A stretch of DNA of 57,361 nucleotides from an uncultured Oscillospiraceae bacterium (GTDB lineage: Bacteria > Bacillota > Clostridia > Oscillospirales > Acutalibacteraceae). Both the position numbers and the translations under genes were made by a program. Below the pieces are notes generated by a model. That model did no database searches. It saw only the letters and a list, made by a program, of their open reading frames with translations, and was not told the origin of the DNA. Below, in pieces: positions 42,410 through 51,866 of the stretch; position 1 is the first letter of the stretch; every line of letters starts with the position of its first letter. The stretch spans positions 1 to 57,361 of the forward strand of contig URQB01000014.1 in assembly GCA_900549825.1 (NCBI GenBank). Reading direction: 5' to 3'.

Positions 42410-42665
42410 TTCTTCTCCTCCTCATCCCTTGCAAATATTATCAACCCTATTTATAAACTTTAGATTCATTATAGATGGATTCTATCTGCGTTGTCAAGCA
42501 GATTACTGTGATTTCTGCATCGGAAATCTATTCGATTCAGATATATTTTTAGAATGTGGACAAGCAGCAAGGTACAGGCGCATGTTCTAAAAAATACTCC
42601 CTTTTTCGCAAAAATATGCTATAATGAAGGTTCCAGACGATTATAAAATTGGAGGGTTAATGGAA

Positions 42666-43388
42666 ATGAACATACAAATCTTAGAAAATGCGCAAGAGAT
42701 CGGCGCGGCCGTGGGCAGGCTGTTTGTCGAACAGATCAAGGGAAAGCCGGACAGTGTGCTGGGGCTTGCGACTGGCTCCTCCCCTATTCCGACCTATCAA
42801 TTTTTGGCGGAGGAATATAACGCTGGAAACGTCTCCTTCCGCAGTGTCACGACCTTCAACCTCGATGAATACTGCGATCTGCCGCGAGACGACAAAAACA
42901 GCTACTATTCCTTCATGTTTGAGAACCTGTTCCGCCACACGGATATCAATCCGGCACGCGTGAACTTCCTCGACGGCAATGCCGCGGACGAAAAAGCGGA
43001 GTGCGCACAGTACGAGGCGCGCATCCAGGCGGCCGGCGGCATCGACCTGCAGCTGCTCGGCATCGGCAACAACGGCCACATTGGCTTCAACGAGCCGGCG
43101 GATGCATTCACGCAAGCTACATACAAGGTAGCGCTCACACAGAGCACGCTGGAAGCGAACAAGCGCTTCTTCCCGGATTCCGATATGCCGCACGATGCGC
43201 TGACGATGGGCATCGACAGCATCATGCAGGCAAAAAGAATCGTCTTGATCGCTACGGGCGAAGCCAAAGCGCAGGCAGTTTACAACATGATCAAAGGCGA
43301 GGTTTCTCCAAAGTGCCCGGCATCCGTTTTGCAGAAGCACAAGGATGTGCATATTTTCCTCGACCGCGGCGCGGCGAAGCTGCTGTGA
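42666..43388 (+). CDS. nagB: Glucosamine-6-phosphate deaminase
   Basis: The 240-residue enzyme converts glucosamine-6-phosphate to fructose-6-phosphate and ammonia, linking amino-sugar use to glycolysis. Family motifs are GLATGSSPIPTYQFL, TFNLDEYCDLPRDDKNSYYSFM and LGIGNNGHIGFNEPA, including the catalytic Asp and the His of GHIGFNEP. ATG 42666 is favoured because it lies 9 bp after GGAGGG; ATG 42660 is too close. A TGCTATAAT extended -10 box lies near 42616-42624. No nagA is adjacent. It is shorter than allosteric E. coli NagB (266), as usual in Firmicutes. Confidence 0.95.
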   Translation: MNIQILENAQEIGAAVGRLFVEQIKGKPDSVLGLATGSSPIPTYQFLAEEYNAGNVSFRSVTTFNLDEYCDLPRDDKNSYYSFMFENLFRHTDINPARVNFLDGNAADEKAECAQYEARIQAAGGIDLQLLGIGNNGHIGFNEPADAFTQATYKVALTQSTLEANKRFFPDSDMPHDALTMGIDSIMQAKRIVLIATGEAKAQAVYNMIKGEVSPKCPASVLQKHKDVHIFLDRGAAKLL

Positions 43389-43413
43389 GTTTCCAAGGTC
43401 CTGTTTTCAGACG

Positions 43414-43459
43414 ATAAAACGCACCAGACTGCTTTCTTGCGCAGTCTGGTGCGTTTTAT
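43414..43459. terminator. Bidirectional terminator after nagB
   Basis: ATAAAACGCACCAGACTGC pairs with GCAGTCTGGTGCGTTTTAT, a 19-bp perfect stem with an 8-nt loop, serving nagB and possibly the convergent nfo. Confidence 0.92.
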
Positions 43460-43537
43460 GATTCAACTGCCCGCTCTCATACACGCTATGTTTTTTCGCC
43501 ATCACTTTACGAAAACTGATCAAAAGATTATGATTAG

Positions 43538-44374
43538 CTATTCCGCCAGCTCCCGCAGCAGCTCGATCTCCCGCGCATGGCCCTCCTCCTCATGCGGCGT
43601 CTCCAGGCACATCGGCAGCTTTGAGAGCACCGGATGCCGCACGATCCGCCGGAAGGCATCCAGACCGATCTGCCCTTCACCAATGGGCGCATGGCGGTCC
43701 TTGGCGCTTCCCATGGCGTTGCGGCTGTCCGCCAGATGGACGGCGTGCAGCCTGTCAAGCCCGATCACACGGTCGAATTCCATCAATACGCCGTCGAGAT
43801 CGTTGACGATATCGTATCCAGCATCGAAGACATGGCAGATATCCATGCACACGCCCATCTTATCGCCAAGCTCCACCCGGTCAAGGATTTCCCGCAGCTC
43901 TTCAAACCGGCGGCCGACCTCGCTGCCCTTGCCCGCCATCGTCTCCAGCAGGACGGTTGTGGATTGCTCCGGCTGGAGAATCTGATTGAGCGTATCCGCT
44001 ATTAGGGCGATCCCCCGCTCCGCCCCCTGGCCGACATGGCTGCCGGGGTGGAAATTATAGAAATTACCAGGCAGCGCCTCCATGCGGATCAGGTCGTCCG
44101 CCATCGTCTCCAACGCAAATTCCCGCACATGCGCATCCGCCGAGCAGGCGTTGAGCGTATAGGGCGCATGGGCGATGATTTTTCCAAACCCGTGCTCCGC
44201 CATCAGCTCCCGCAGGGCCCGCGCGTCCGCAAGATCCAGTGTTTTCGCCCTGCTGCCGCGCGGATTGCGTGTGAAGAACTGGAAGGTGTTCGCCCCGATG
44301 TGCAGCGCGGTTTTTCCAAGAGTCAGGAAGCCTTTGGAGGAGGAGAGATGGCAGCCAAGATACAATTGCGGCAT
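43538..44374 (-). CDS. nfo: Deoxyribonuclease IV (endonuclease IV)
   Basis: The 278-residue AP endonuclease cuts DNA 5' to abasic sites in base-excision repair. The zinc-binding TIM barrel motifs are present: YLGCHLSSSKG, IIAHAPYTLN, NFHPGSHVGQG, LLETMAGKGSE, MGVCMDICHVFDAGYD, LHAVHLADSRN, KDRHAPIGEGQIG and CLETPHEE, which together hold the His, Glu and Asp ligands of the three zinc ions. ATG 44374 follows AAAGGAA. The frame extends upstream without a start signal. Confidence 0.96.
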   Translation of the reverse strand: MPQLYLGCHLSSSKGFLTLGKTALHIGANTFQFFTRNPRGSRAKTLDLADARALRELMAEHGFGKIIAHAPYTLNACSADAHVREFALETMADDLIRMEALPGNFYNFHPGSHVGQGAERGIALIADTLNQILQPEQSTTVLLETMAGKGSEVGRRFEELREILDRVELGDKMGVCMDICHVFDAGYDIVNDLDGVLMEFDRVIGLDRLHAVHLADSRNAMGSAKDRHAPIGEGQIGLDAFRRIVRHPVLSKLPMCLETPHEEEGHAREIELLRELAE

Positions 44375-44530
44375 ATAAAAAATTCCTTTCCTATGCTTTA
44401 TGGATCGTATGAAAATGAGAAAAAGCGCGGTTTTACACCTGCTGCATGCAAAAGACGGCCAGCGTAGGGCCAGCAACCACTTTTTCCAAGAGCGCGTTGC
44501 AAACTGCTCTTTGGAAGCGCCTCCCCGCGC

Positions 44531-45457
44531 CTATTCAAATAGCGAGGTCTGCGCAATGCACAGGCTTTTCGCGGGTACTTCAATGATTTTCTCCGTTCCA
44601 TCCGGCCAGCCGAGCAGCATGGGGGAGCCTGGGTCGTGCTTTTGCATCCTGCGGCAGGCGCGTTCCATCCCCTGATTGGCGTAGCAATAGACGCAGCCGT
44701 TGATGCAGCTGTCATAGGAGCCGATCTCCACGCTCCCCATGCAGCCGCAGAAGGGGCGCTGGTTTGAATCCTTTTTCGCGCGGACGGGACAGCCAATGAT
44801 CCGGCCGATCATTTCGGGATCAATGCAGGCCGCGTGAGAGATTCCATACTCGCTCAGATCCACCGGCTCTGAACAGGTAAAAAGCGGAAGCCCGTATCGA
44901 GCCGCAATTTTGGAAAAGCCGCGCGCAATTTTGTGCATGGCCGCTTCATCCGCCTCATAAAAGCCGCTCTGATCCTTTGCATAGCGGTCGAAAAAACTGA
45001 AAATGCAGCGGCGGGTATCGCCGTGCAGCAGCGCGCACAATCGTTCAAATTGCTCTATATGCCAATCGGCCGAATATGCCTCGCCCACGATAACGGGATC
45101 ATACCGCCAGACGAGGCGCTCCGGCCCGACCAGCGCGCTTAAGGCGTGAAACGTATCGAGTCGTTCCTCCAAAGAGGGAAGCTTCTGCTCGACCGCCTTC
45201 CCATACGCATTGAGCGTAAACTGAAAATAGGACGGATATCCCATTTGATCGATTGACGGAAGAAATCGAAGAAACGGCTGCGGATTTTTGCTCCAGAAAA
45301 CGATGCAGTCTACCGCATCCGAAGTGAGAGGGACCTTACGCAGCGAACGCGGTGCATAAGGATTCGGCACGAGGGCGAAGCCCTCCCGCAGGCGGCCCAC
45401 GAACCACTCTCCATACCATGCCGGGATATCCGTGCGGCGGCTGGCGCTGACGATCAT
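44531..45457 (-). CDS. DUF1848 protein (radical-SAM-like)
   Basis: The 308-residue protein matches DUF1848. It begins MIVSASRRTDIPAWYGEW, then FWSKNPQPFLRFL and IFSFFDRYAK, and ends with a Cys cluster CGCMGSVEIGSYDSC followed by CVYCYAN, which resembles a [4Fe-4S] site placed at the C terminus rather than the N terminus. Its function is unknown. ATG 45457 overlaps the thioesterase stop, so the two genes are coupled. Confidence 0.9.
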   Translation of the reverse strand: MIVSASRRTDIPAWYGEWFVGRLREGFALVPNPYAPRSLRKVPLTSDAVDCIVFWSKNPQPFLRFLPSIDQMGYPSYFQFTLNAYGKAVEQKLPSLEERLDTFHALSALVGPERLVWRYDPVIVGEAYSADWHIEQFERLCALLHGDTRRCIFSFFDRYAKDQSGFYEADEAAMHKIARGFSKIAARYGLPLFTCSEPVDLSEYGISHAACIDPEMIGRIIGCPVRAKKDSNQRPFCGCMGSVEIGSYDSCINGCVYCYANQGMERACRRMQKHDPGSPMLLGWPDGTEKIIEVPAKSLCIAQTSLFE

Positions 45458-45969
45458 AGCGCGCCTCTTTCCTCGATCTGGCGCAAAAGCTCCTTTTCCT
45501 CCTCCCGGCGCTGCTTGCGCAGAAGGCTGCGGCGTCGGCCTGCCTCCCACTCCGCTTCGTCCTCAGGCGTTTCAAGGATCAGCTTTGGCACCTCGACAGG
45601 CTTCTCATCATCGTCAAGCGCAACTGTAACGAGATAGGCACGGTTGACGAGCTTGCGTTCTCCGCTGAGGCTTTCAACAAAGGTATCCACCCGCACCTCC
45701 ATAGACGTGCGGCCCACGTAGGTGATCCGCCCCTTGATGACCACGGTGTCGTTTGCATAGGCCGGAGCCTTAAAATGCAGGTGGTCGATAAAGGCTGTGG
45801 TCACATTGCGGTTGCTGTGGCGGCGCGCAACGACGCCCGCGACCACGTCGATCCACTCGACGAGCTGCCCGCCGAAGAGCCGGTGGTAGCCGTTGATATG
45901 CTCCGGCATAATGATCTGCACCTGGCTGGTCATAGAATCGGAAACGCGCTTCGGCGCGAGTTCGGTCAT
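45454..45969 (-). CDS. Acyl-CoA thioesterase (hotdog fold)
   Basis: The 171-residue hotdog protein (YciA/BACH type) hydrolyses acyl-CoA to free acid and CoA. Motifs are HINGYHRLFGGQLVEWIDVVA (with the helix that carries the catalytic Asp) and TAFIDHLHFKAPAYANDTV. A charged helical tail (RRRSLLRKQRREEEKELL) follows the fold. It is the first gene of a pair with DUF1848. The natural acyl chain is not known. Confidence 0.92.
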   Translation of the reverse strand: MTELAPKRVSDSMTSQVQIIMPEHINGYHRLFGGQLVEWIDVVAGVVARRHSNRNVTTAFIDHLHFKAPAYANDTVVIKGRITYVGRTSMEVRVDTFVESLSGERKLVNRAYLVTVALDDDEKPVEVPKLILETPEDEAEWEAGRRRSLLRKQRREEEKELLRQIEERGAL

Positions 45970-46135
45970 GTATAATCCCTCATTTCAACTTTTGGTTACC
46001 AATCTATTCTACCCGAAAAAATGTGCCTTTTCAATGACGAACCCTACCGAATTCTTGCATTCGCCAAGGCAAATCTGTATAATAAAACAGAATAGCAACC
46101 AAAAATATAAATCATCGTTGGGAGGAGACGTTCTC

Positions 46136-47161
46136 TTGAAAAATATTTTAGTAACCGGCGGCGCGGGCTTTATCGGCGGCAACTTCGTCCATTATCTGCT
46201 GAATACCCGCCCGGACTGCCGGATTGTCTGCCTTGACGCCCTGACCTACGCCGGGAACCTGGAAACGCTGGAGAGCGTTCTGGACAGCCCTCGTCTGCGT
46301 TTCGTACACGGTGATATCACCGACCGTGAGGCGGTTTACCGCCTGTTTGAAGAGGAAGGCTTTGATACAGCCGTCAATTTTGCGGCGGAAAGCCACGTGG
46401 ACCGCTCCATCCATACGCCGGAAATCTTCCTGAAGACTAATATCCTGGGCACACAGGTACTTCTCGATGCATGCAATCAGTTCAAAACCAAACGCTTTCA
46501 TCAGGTATCTACGGATGAGGTGTACGGCGACCTGCCGCTCGACCGGCCCGATCTATTCTTTACGGAGGAAACACCGCTCCATACCTCCTCCCCCTACTCC
46601 GCAAGCAAGGCGTCGGCTGATCTGCTCGTGATGGCGTACTACCGCACCTACGGCACACCAGTGACCATCTCCCGCTGCTCTAACAACTACGGCCCCTATC
46701 ATTTCCCGGAAAAACTGATCCCCTTGATGATTTTGAACACTTTGGAGGACAAGCCCCTGCCGGTTTATGGCGACGGCAAGAACGTGCGCGACTGGCTGTA
46801 TGTGGAGGATCACTGCCGTGCGATCGGGCGGATCCTGGAAAATGGGCGCGTTGGGGAAATCTACAATGTGGGCGGCCACAATGAAAAGCAGAATATTGAG
46901 GTGGTCAAGACGATCCTCCATACGCTCGGCAAAAGCGAAGAGCTGATCACCTTTGTCAAGGATCGGCCGGGCCACGACAGGCGCTACGCCATCGACCCCT
47001 CAAAAATCCATCAGGAGCTTGGCTGGCTGCCACAGACGAGCTTTGACGACGGAATCCGTAAAACGGTGGACTGGTATCTGAAGCACCGCGCATGGTGGGA
47101 GCATATCCGCAGCGGAGATTACAGAGGCTACTATGAAAAACAATACGGAATGAAATTGTAA
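46136..47161 (+). CDS. rfbB: dTDP-glucose 4,6-dehydratase
   Basis: The 341-residue enzyme makes dTDP-4-keto-6-deoxyglucose from dTDP-glucose, the second step toward dTDP-L-rhamnose and other deoxysugars for cell-surface glycans. NAD-binding GGAGFIGGNFV is at residues 8-18, DITDREAV and NFAAESHVDRSI follow, the catalytic Thr is in STDEVYGDL, and the Tyr-Lys pair in SPYSASKASADLL. TTG 46136 is the start, 8 bp after GGGAGGAG. No other rml or rfb gene is adjacent, so the rest of the pathway lies elsewhere. Confidence 0.93.
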   Translation: MKNILVTGGAGFIGGNFVHYLLNTRPDCRIVCLDALTYAGNLETLESVLDSPRLRFVHGDITDREAVYRLFEEEGFDTAVNFAAESHVDRSIHTPEIFLKTNILGTQVLLDACNQFKTKRFHQVSTDEVYGDLPLDRPDLFFTEETPLHTSSPYSASKASADLLVMAYYRTYGTPVTISRCSNNYGPYHFPEKLIPLMILNTLEDKPLPVYGDGKNVRDWLYVEDHCRAIGRILENGRVGEIYNVGGHNEKQNIEVVKTILHTLGKSEELITFVKDRPGHDRRYAIDPSKIHQELGWLPQTSFDDGIRKTVDWYLKHRAWWEHIRSGDYRGYYEKQYGMKL

Positions 47162-47275
47162 AACAACGATCTGCGCCGGCTTTCCAAATGCCAAAGGAAA
47201 GCCGGCGCTTTTGCTGTTAAAGCCGGTGAGAATGGGCATATTAAAATCAATCAAGCAAGAAAGGATGCGTTAGAT

Positions 47276-47419
47276 ATGTCCTATGTCGACCCGAAATTGC
47301 GGCCCTACTTTGAATCGCTTTCGATCGATTTGAAAAATGAGATCCTGAAACAGGATGTGGAGCTGAAGACGATGAACGACCTGATCCGGTGTTTGGACAG
47401 GATCGTGAAGGAGGGGTAA
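47276..47419 (+). CDS. Small hypothetical protein (47 aa)
   Basis: ATG 47276 lies about 11 bp after AAAGGA. The 47-residue product starts MSYVDPKLRPYFESLSIDLK and ends in an amphipathic helix with LIRCLDRIVKEG. The opening resembles short Clostridia proteins found downstream of unrelated genes, with a predicted two-helix fold. No function is known. Confidence 0.6.
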   Translation: MSYVDPKLRPYFESLSIDLKNEILKQDVELKTMNDLIRCLDRIVKEG

Positions 47420-47476
47420 ATTCATAAATCCCCTTCTTTTCACATATACTACTCCTATAAAGGAGCTGGTTACGTT

Positions 47477-47950
47477 ATGATTATCAAATGGAAGCCGCTG
47501 ATCGTCAGTCTTCTGATCAGCTTTGGAGTCGGCGCAGTCTCCGCGCTTTTGACGATGAACAGTATGCGGGAGGTTTACACCAGCCTGAACCGTCCGCCGC
47601 TCTCCCCGCCATCCTGGGTGTTTGGCGTTGTTTGGACCATCCTTTTTCTTCTGATGGCTGTTTCCGCATATATGGTCTATACCTCCGATGCAAACGGCGA
47701 CCGCAAACGCAACGCGCTCTTCGTATACGGTGTGCAGCTGATCTTCAATCTGCTCTGGTCCATTTTCTTTTTTAACAGGCAATGGTATTGGTTTTCCTTT
47801 GCGTGGCTGATCGTGCTGTGGTTCCTGATCCTGACGATGATCATCATGTTTTCCAATATCAGCAGGAAAGCGGCGTTGCTGCAAATCCCCTATCTCCTGT
47901 GGGTAACCTTCGCCGGATATCTGACGGCAGGCGTAGCAATTCTGAACTAA
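47477..47950 (+). CDS. TspO/MBR family membrane protein
   Basis: The 157-residue protein has five membrane helices and matches TspO, the bacterial relative of the mitochondrial translocator protein. Family phrases are LNRPPLSPPSWVFGVVWTILFLLMAVSAYMV-type start of TM2 and the W-rich segment NLLWSIFFFNRQWYWF. TspO binds porphyrins and is linked to tetrapyrrole handling and stress. AAGGAGC precedes ATG 47477. It is monocistronic. Confidence 0.93.
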   Translation: MIIKWKPLIVSLLISFGVGAVSALLTMNSMREVYTSLNRPPLSPPSWVFGVVWTILFLLMAVSAYMVYTSDANGDRKRNALFVYGVQLIFNLLWSIFFFNRQWYWFSFAWLIVLWFLILTMIIMFSNISRKAALLQIPYLLWVTFAGYLTAGVAILN

Positions 47951-48265
47951 ACCAAAAAAGGCCTGCGAACGGCCCGGCGAAAACATGATGATACAAAAAA
48001 CGGCGCTCTCTGCGGCCTTTCCAGCCGAAAGAGAGCGCCATTTTATCCATTCATTTTAGCATCGAAACAACGGTTTTGAGGGCGCTGCCAAGGGTCTCTG
48101 CCGGCGTGATCCTCCTTGCCTTCCGGCAAGGAAGGCATCGTCGTCTGCCTTGCCAGAGGCCCCGGCATTGCCCCAATTGCAGCAGGCCCTCAGAATCACG
48201 CTACGGCGCGGTAACGGTACGCCTGCCTCTCGCCAAAAGCTCTTCAGGCGGAAGCAAGCGGCGTT
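47951..48265. other. Intergenic region with terminator and short hairpin
   Basis: A terminator-like stem (AACGGCGCTCTCT with AGAGAGCGCC, about 48000-48042) lies between tspO and the convergent peptidase gene. A perfect CCTTGCC/GGCAAGG hairpin with TTCC loop is at 48114-48131. On the minus strand 48060-48250 has a weak coding look (ending ITPAETLGSALKTVVSMLK and a stop) but several stops, so it may hold a decayed gene tail. Confidence 0.4.
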
Positions 48266-49603
48266 TTACTTCTTTTGAGGGCCGTTATAACCGTTGGTTT
48301 TTTGAAACTGGTCGATTTTGTCAATCACACCGAGGAGCACTTCAAAACCATCTCCAACGGTCTCCATCTCAAAGCGGTCCGCCTGATCGTGCCAGGTATG
48401 ATAATAGTATGTAAGCATTGGATTCTGAGCGGCAAATGTTACCGATTTAATCCCTGCCCTTGTCATCGGCGTACTGTCACAGCCTCCGACAGGATTGTGA
48501 ATGCACCCGTTGGTTTTGCTCTCAATCCCAAGCTCTTTGAAGGTGTCCTTAAACATCTGCTCGAGGTCTGTATCAAAGCGGCAAAACTGCCAGTCGTCTT
48601 TGATGACAACCTCAAAATAATCCTTATCAGCAACCGAGTCGACATTGAGATTCCAACAGTTTTCAAGCATCGGCTCGCCCTTGTGCCGTCGTGTAAAGGC
48701 CATAGAGCCGCGCAGGCCCGCCTCTTCCGAGCCGCAGTTACAATCAATGATCCGGCAGTTTTTCGGCATTTTATCCGGATTTTCTTTGAAATATTTGATC
48801 ACCTCATAGCTGAGTGCGCAACCAGTTGCATTGTCCATTGCGCCGCGTGAAGCATTGCGGGGATCCGGATCGCCCCACATGATGAGAAAACAGCTTCCGA
48901 TCGCGGTAACGACCGGCAGGAAATAAAGAATATAGTTGAATATTCCATAAGCTTCTGAAGTGAAGAAACGAATCCCCCATCCGACGCCAAAATACCTGGC
49001 GCTGTGCGCAACCACCATGAATATAGAAATAGCTGTGAGCACCACAAAGCAGACTGCAGCAAAACCCACCTTGCCGTATGTGGCAATCAGGCCGTAAATC
49101 GGCTTATCCTTATGCCAAAACGCATGCGCGGAATGCTTCCAGTTCCAGCTCGTATCCGTATGGCCTGAAAGAATGATCGTATAATCATATTTCCCGTCAG
49201 GAGGCGTCAACTCACCGTAAACATTCTGTGAAATTTCCTGCTTAAAAAACATATCAAACCAAGTTTTATAAAAGAAGACGCCGAAGATGACCCAGATCCA
49301 GCACACCACCATGCTGAGCGCGATCCCAAACCAGATCTGATAAATGGCAAGGGCCAGATAAATCAGTCCGCTGACAATCAGGCCCATCCATCCGATGTAA
49401 GGAAGCCCGCCGATCGACGACCGCGGCGAAACTTCAAATTCCTCCTTTACGGGCTCAATCCCGATTTCCCTCAGCTTATCACCCATGTATGCGGCATATT
49501 CCTTTTCACCGTCGGAACCGGGCAGCCGCGAGCCTATTTTCTCGGAAGCATGCTTCACAATATGATAGGCTTCTTCTGCATACTTTTTGTTTTCTTCTCT
49601 CAT
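48266..49603 (-). CDS. M28 family aminopeptidase with membrane segments
   Basis: The 445-residue protein has several membrane helices (about 75-125 and 180-250) and an M28 zinc peptidase domain. Metal-ligand phrases are ILSGHTDTSW (His, Asp), AMDNATGCAL (Asp), GSEEAGLRGS (Glu pair) and NVDSVAD (Asp), with a late His in YYYHTWHDQADRF. It likely removes N-terminal residues from peptides at the membrane. The inserted hydrophobic segments between the first and second metal motifs are unusual for M28 but occur in Clostridia relatives. It is monocistronic. Confidence 0.88.
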   Translation of the reverse strand: MREENKKYAEEAYHIVKHASEKIGSRLPGSDGEKEYAAYMGDKLREIGIEPVKEEFEVSPRSSIGGLPYIGWMGLIVSGLIYLALAIYQIWFGIALSMVVCWIWVIFGVFFYKTWFDMFFKQEISQNVYGELTPPDGKYDYTIILSGHTDTSWNWKHSAHAFWHKDKPIYGLIATYGKVGFAAVCFVVLTAISIFMVVAHSARYFGVGWGIRFFTSEAYGIFNYILYFLPVVTAIGSCFLIMWGDPDPRNASRGAMDNATGCALSYEVIKYFKENPDKMPKNCRIIDCNCGSEEAGLRGSMAFTRRHKGEPMLENCWNLNVDSVADKDYFEVVIKDDWQFCRFDTDLEQMFKDTFKELGIESKTNGCIHNPVGGCDSTPMTRAGIKSVTFAAQNPMLTYYYHTWHDQADRFEMETVGDGFEVLLGVIDKIDQFQKTNGYNGPQKK

Positions 49604-49994
49604 CCGAATTCGCCACCATTCATAATTATAGTTAGGTATTACATGATGTATACGAAACGGAATTATTTTACCACAAATACATTTGGCATGTCAAATTTTT
49701 GGTTAAAACGCCATTTTCGAATTGCAGAGGTCCTGGGCTGAAAAAGCGATCCCCATCCGGCTGGGAACGGTTCAGAACGTCTGCCATATCGAATGATTTC
49801 TGAAAGAGGAGCTTGTTGCGTTTCCCGGACATTTGATTTCTTACCCCTGTTTTCTCAAGGATATCGTCATAATCTTTGCTTCACTTTTTATCAATGCAAC
49901 AGCCCCTTCGCTCTTTCTTTTGTTCCCGCATCTCTGAAAAACGAAAGAGGCCGCCCGGATTCTGACGGCGTACTCTGCATCGCAATAAAACGGA
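49604..49994. other. Intergenic region with no supported gene
   Basis: The stretch contains the AT-rich upstream region of the peptidase gene and then mixed sequence with only short frames lacking ribosome binding sites. No terminator for the thi operon is evident here. Confidence 0.45.
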
Positions 49995-50606
49995 TCAATC
50001 AGCAAGTTGATTTTGCCTCTCAAACGCTTTCAAAAGCGCCTGCGGATCTTCGCACGTCATCAGCCCACTCATGACACAGCCGCCCCGGGCACCGGTGTCC
50101 AGCACGGCCCGGATGTTTTCCGGCGCGATGCCGCCGATGGCCCACACCGGGATGCGCACACTGCGGCAGACCGCCTGGAGGAACAACAGCCCCCGGGGCT
50201 CCAGTCCCTTCTTACAGTCCGTGACAAACACATGTCCGGCGGTGACGTAGGTACAGCCCAGGTCCTCCGCCTCCTGAGCCTCCTCCACTGAGTGGCAGGA
50301 CGCGCCAAGGATACGAAAGCGCTCCCGCTGCTGCCGGGAGAGGGCCCGCAGGACTGGCAGGGGCAGGTGAAGAGCCCCCACCCCCAGCGCCTCCGCAACC
50401 CGGGGATTCCCGTGGAGGATACAGGGCACATCGTGGGCGCGGCAGATGGGCATTACCCGCTCCGCCAGATCCCGGTATGCCTCGGGCTCCAGGTCCTTCT
50501 CCCGCAGAATGATCCCCGCGCCCCCCGCGGCGGCGATCCGCTCCAGCCGGGCGAGGAAATCCTCCCGACACAGTGCCCGGCTGGTCACACACAGGATGTC
50601 AGACAT
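49995..50606 (-). CDS. thiE: Thiamine-phosphate synthase / TenI-like
   Basis: The 203-residue TIM-barrel protein joins HMP-PP and the thiazole phosphate to form thiamine phosphate, or acts as the thiazole tautomerase TenI. Motifs seen are GAGIILREKDL, CILHGNPRVA, HLPLPVLRAL, ASCHSVEEA, YVTAGHVFVTDCK and PVWAIGGIAPEN. In ThiE the HGNPR-type segment reads IINDR and the CK tail TxTK, so the TenI-like reading is at least as likely. It overlaps thiH by 8 nt and ends the operon. GC-rich codons as in the whole cluster. Confidence 0.85.
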   Translation of the reverse strand: MSDILCVTSRALCREDFLARLERIAAAGGAGIILREKDLEPEAYRDLAERVMPICRAHDVPCILHGNPRVAEALGVGALHLPLPVLRALSRQQRERFRILGASCHSVEEAQEAEDLGCTYVTAGHVFVTDCKKGLEPRGLLFLQAVCRSVRIPVWAIGGIAPENIRAVLDTGARGGCVMSGLMTCEDPQALLKAFERQNQLAD

Positions 50607-51852
50607 AGAGATAGTCGTTCAGGACCGGCTGGAGGCCCTCCGCAGAGATGTCGGCGTACATCTTGGCGAAGCTGCGGCTGTCGTTGATCTCAAACTGCCC
50701 GTCGCCCTCGGCCGCATCGCTCTCCTTTCCGGTGTACTTGCTCTCGTGGTCGCCGATCCCGGTGGAGACGCCGGCGGACACCTTGGTGGCGGCGATCTTC
50801 ACGATGCCGTTGCGGAACTCCGCGCTCTCCCGGGAGGAGACCGTGATGCCCGCAAAGGGCAGGAAGATCCGGTAGGCGCACAGCACCTGGCACAGCTGCC
50901 GCTCGTGGACATCCAGGGGGCTGATCTTGTCGTTGTTAATGATGGGCCGCAGCCGCGGGCAGGACAAGGACATCTCCGCGTGGGGGTACTTCCGCTGGAG
51001 ATAATAGACGTGCAAGGCGGTGGCCAGGGCATCCTTGCGGAAGTCGGACAGGCCCAGCAGTGCGGAGAAGCCTACGCCCCGCATGCCGCCCATCAGGGCC
51101 CGCTCCTGGGACTCGAAGCGGTAGGGCCAGACGCGCTTGTGGCCCATCAGGTGGAGGGTCTCGTACTTGTCGGCGTCGTAGGTCTCCTGGAACACGGTGA
51201 CATAGTCGGCCCCGCACGCCCGGAAATACCGGTATTCGTCGCTGTTGACGGGGTAGATCTCCAGTCCCACCATGCGGAAATACTTCCGGGCCAGCTTGCA
51301 GGCCTCGCCGATGTACTCCACCCCACTCATGGAGCGACTTTCACCGGTGAGGAGCAGGAGCTCCTCCATGCCGGAGTCGGCGATGACCTGCATCTCGTGC
51401 TCAATCTGCTCCGCGTTCAGCTTCATGCGCTTGATGTGGTTGTAGCAGTTGAAGCCGCAGTAGATGCAGTAGTTCTCGCAGTAGTTGGCGATGTACAGCG
51501 GGGTGAACAGATAAACCGTGTTGCCGAAGTGCTTCTGAGTCTCCAGCCGGGCCCTCTGGGCCATCTGCTCCAGAAAGGGTTCCGCCGCCGGGGAGAGCAG
51601 GGCCTTGCAATCCTCGATGGAGCAGGTCTCATGCTGCAGCGCCGCCTGCACGTCCCGGGCGGTGTAGCGCCCGGCGTCATAGGCATGCATGTGAGCCATC
51701 ACCTTGTCCATCACATCCGACTGAATGTGTTCCATGCCGGGCAGATAGGCCATGTGGTCCGTGCGGCTGGACGGGTCGGTCTCCAGCCGGTGCTTGCGCT
51801 CCAGGGCCTTGGGGCTCAAAGATGCGGAGTCTACGAAAAATTGATTTTCCAT
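50599..51852 (-). CDS. thiH: 2-iminoacetate synthase
   Basis: The 417-residue radical SAM enzyme cleaves tyrosine to 2-iminoacetate (dehydroglycine) and p-cresol for thiazole synthesis in anaerobes. The SAM cluster motif is CENYCIYCGF (about residues 121-130), preceded by LFTPLYIANY. Late motifs YPHAEMSLSCPRLRP and KVSAGVSTGIGD are also family typical. Its [4Fe-4S] needs support an anaerobic lifestyle. ATG 51852 follows GGGAGG. It lies between thiG and thiE. Confidence 0.95.
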   Translation of the reverse strand: MENQFFVDSASLSPKALERKHRLETDPSSRTDHMAYLPGMEHIQSDVMDKVMAHMHAYDAGRYTARDVQAALQHETCSIEDCKALLSPAAEPFLEQMAQRARLETQKHFGNTVYLFTPLYIANYCENYCIYCGFNCYNHIKRMKLNAEQIEHEMQVIADSGMEELLLLTGESRSMSGVEYIGEACKLARKYFRMVGLEIYPVNSDEYRYFRACGADYVTVFQETYDADKYETLHLMGHKRVWPYRFESQERALMGGMRGVGFSALLGLSDFRKDALATALHVYYLQRKYPHAEMSLSCPRLRPIINNDKISPLDVHERQLCQVLCAYRIFLPFAGITVSSRESAEFRNGIVKIAATKVSAGVSTGIGDHESKYTGKESDAAEGDGQFEINDSRSFAKMYADISAEGLQPVLNDYLYV

Positions 51853-51866
51853 ATGCCGCGCCTCCC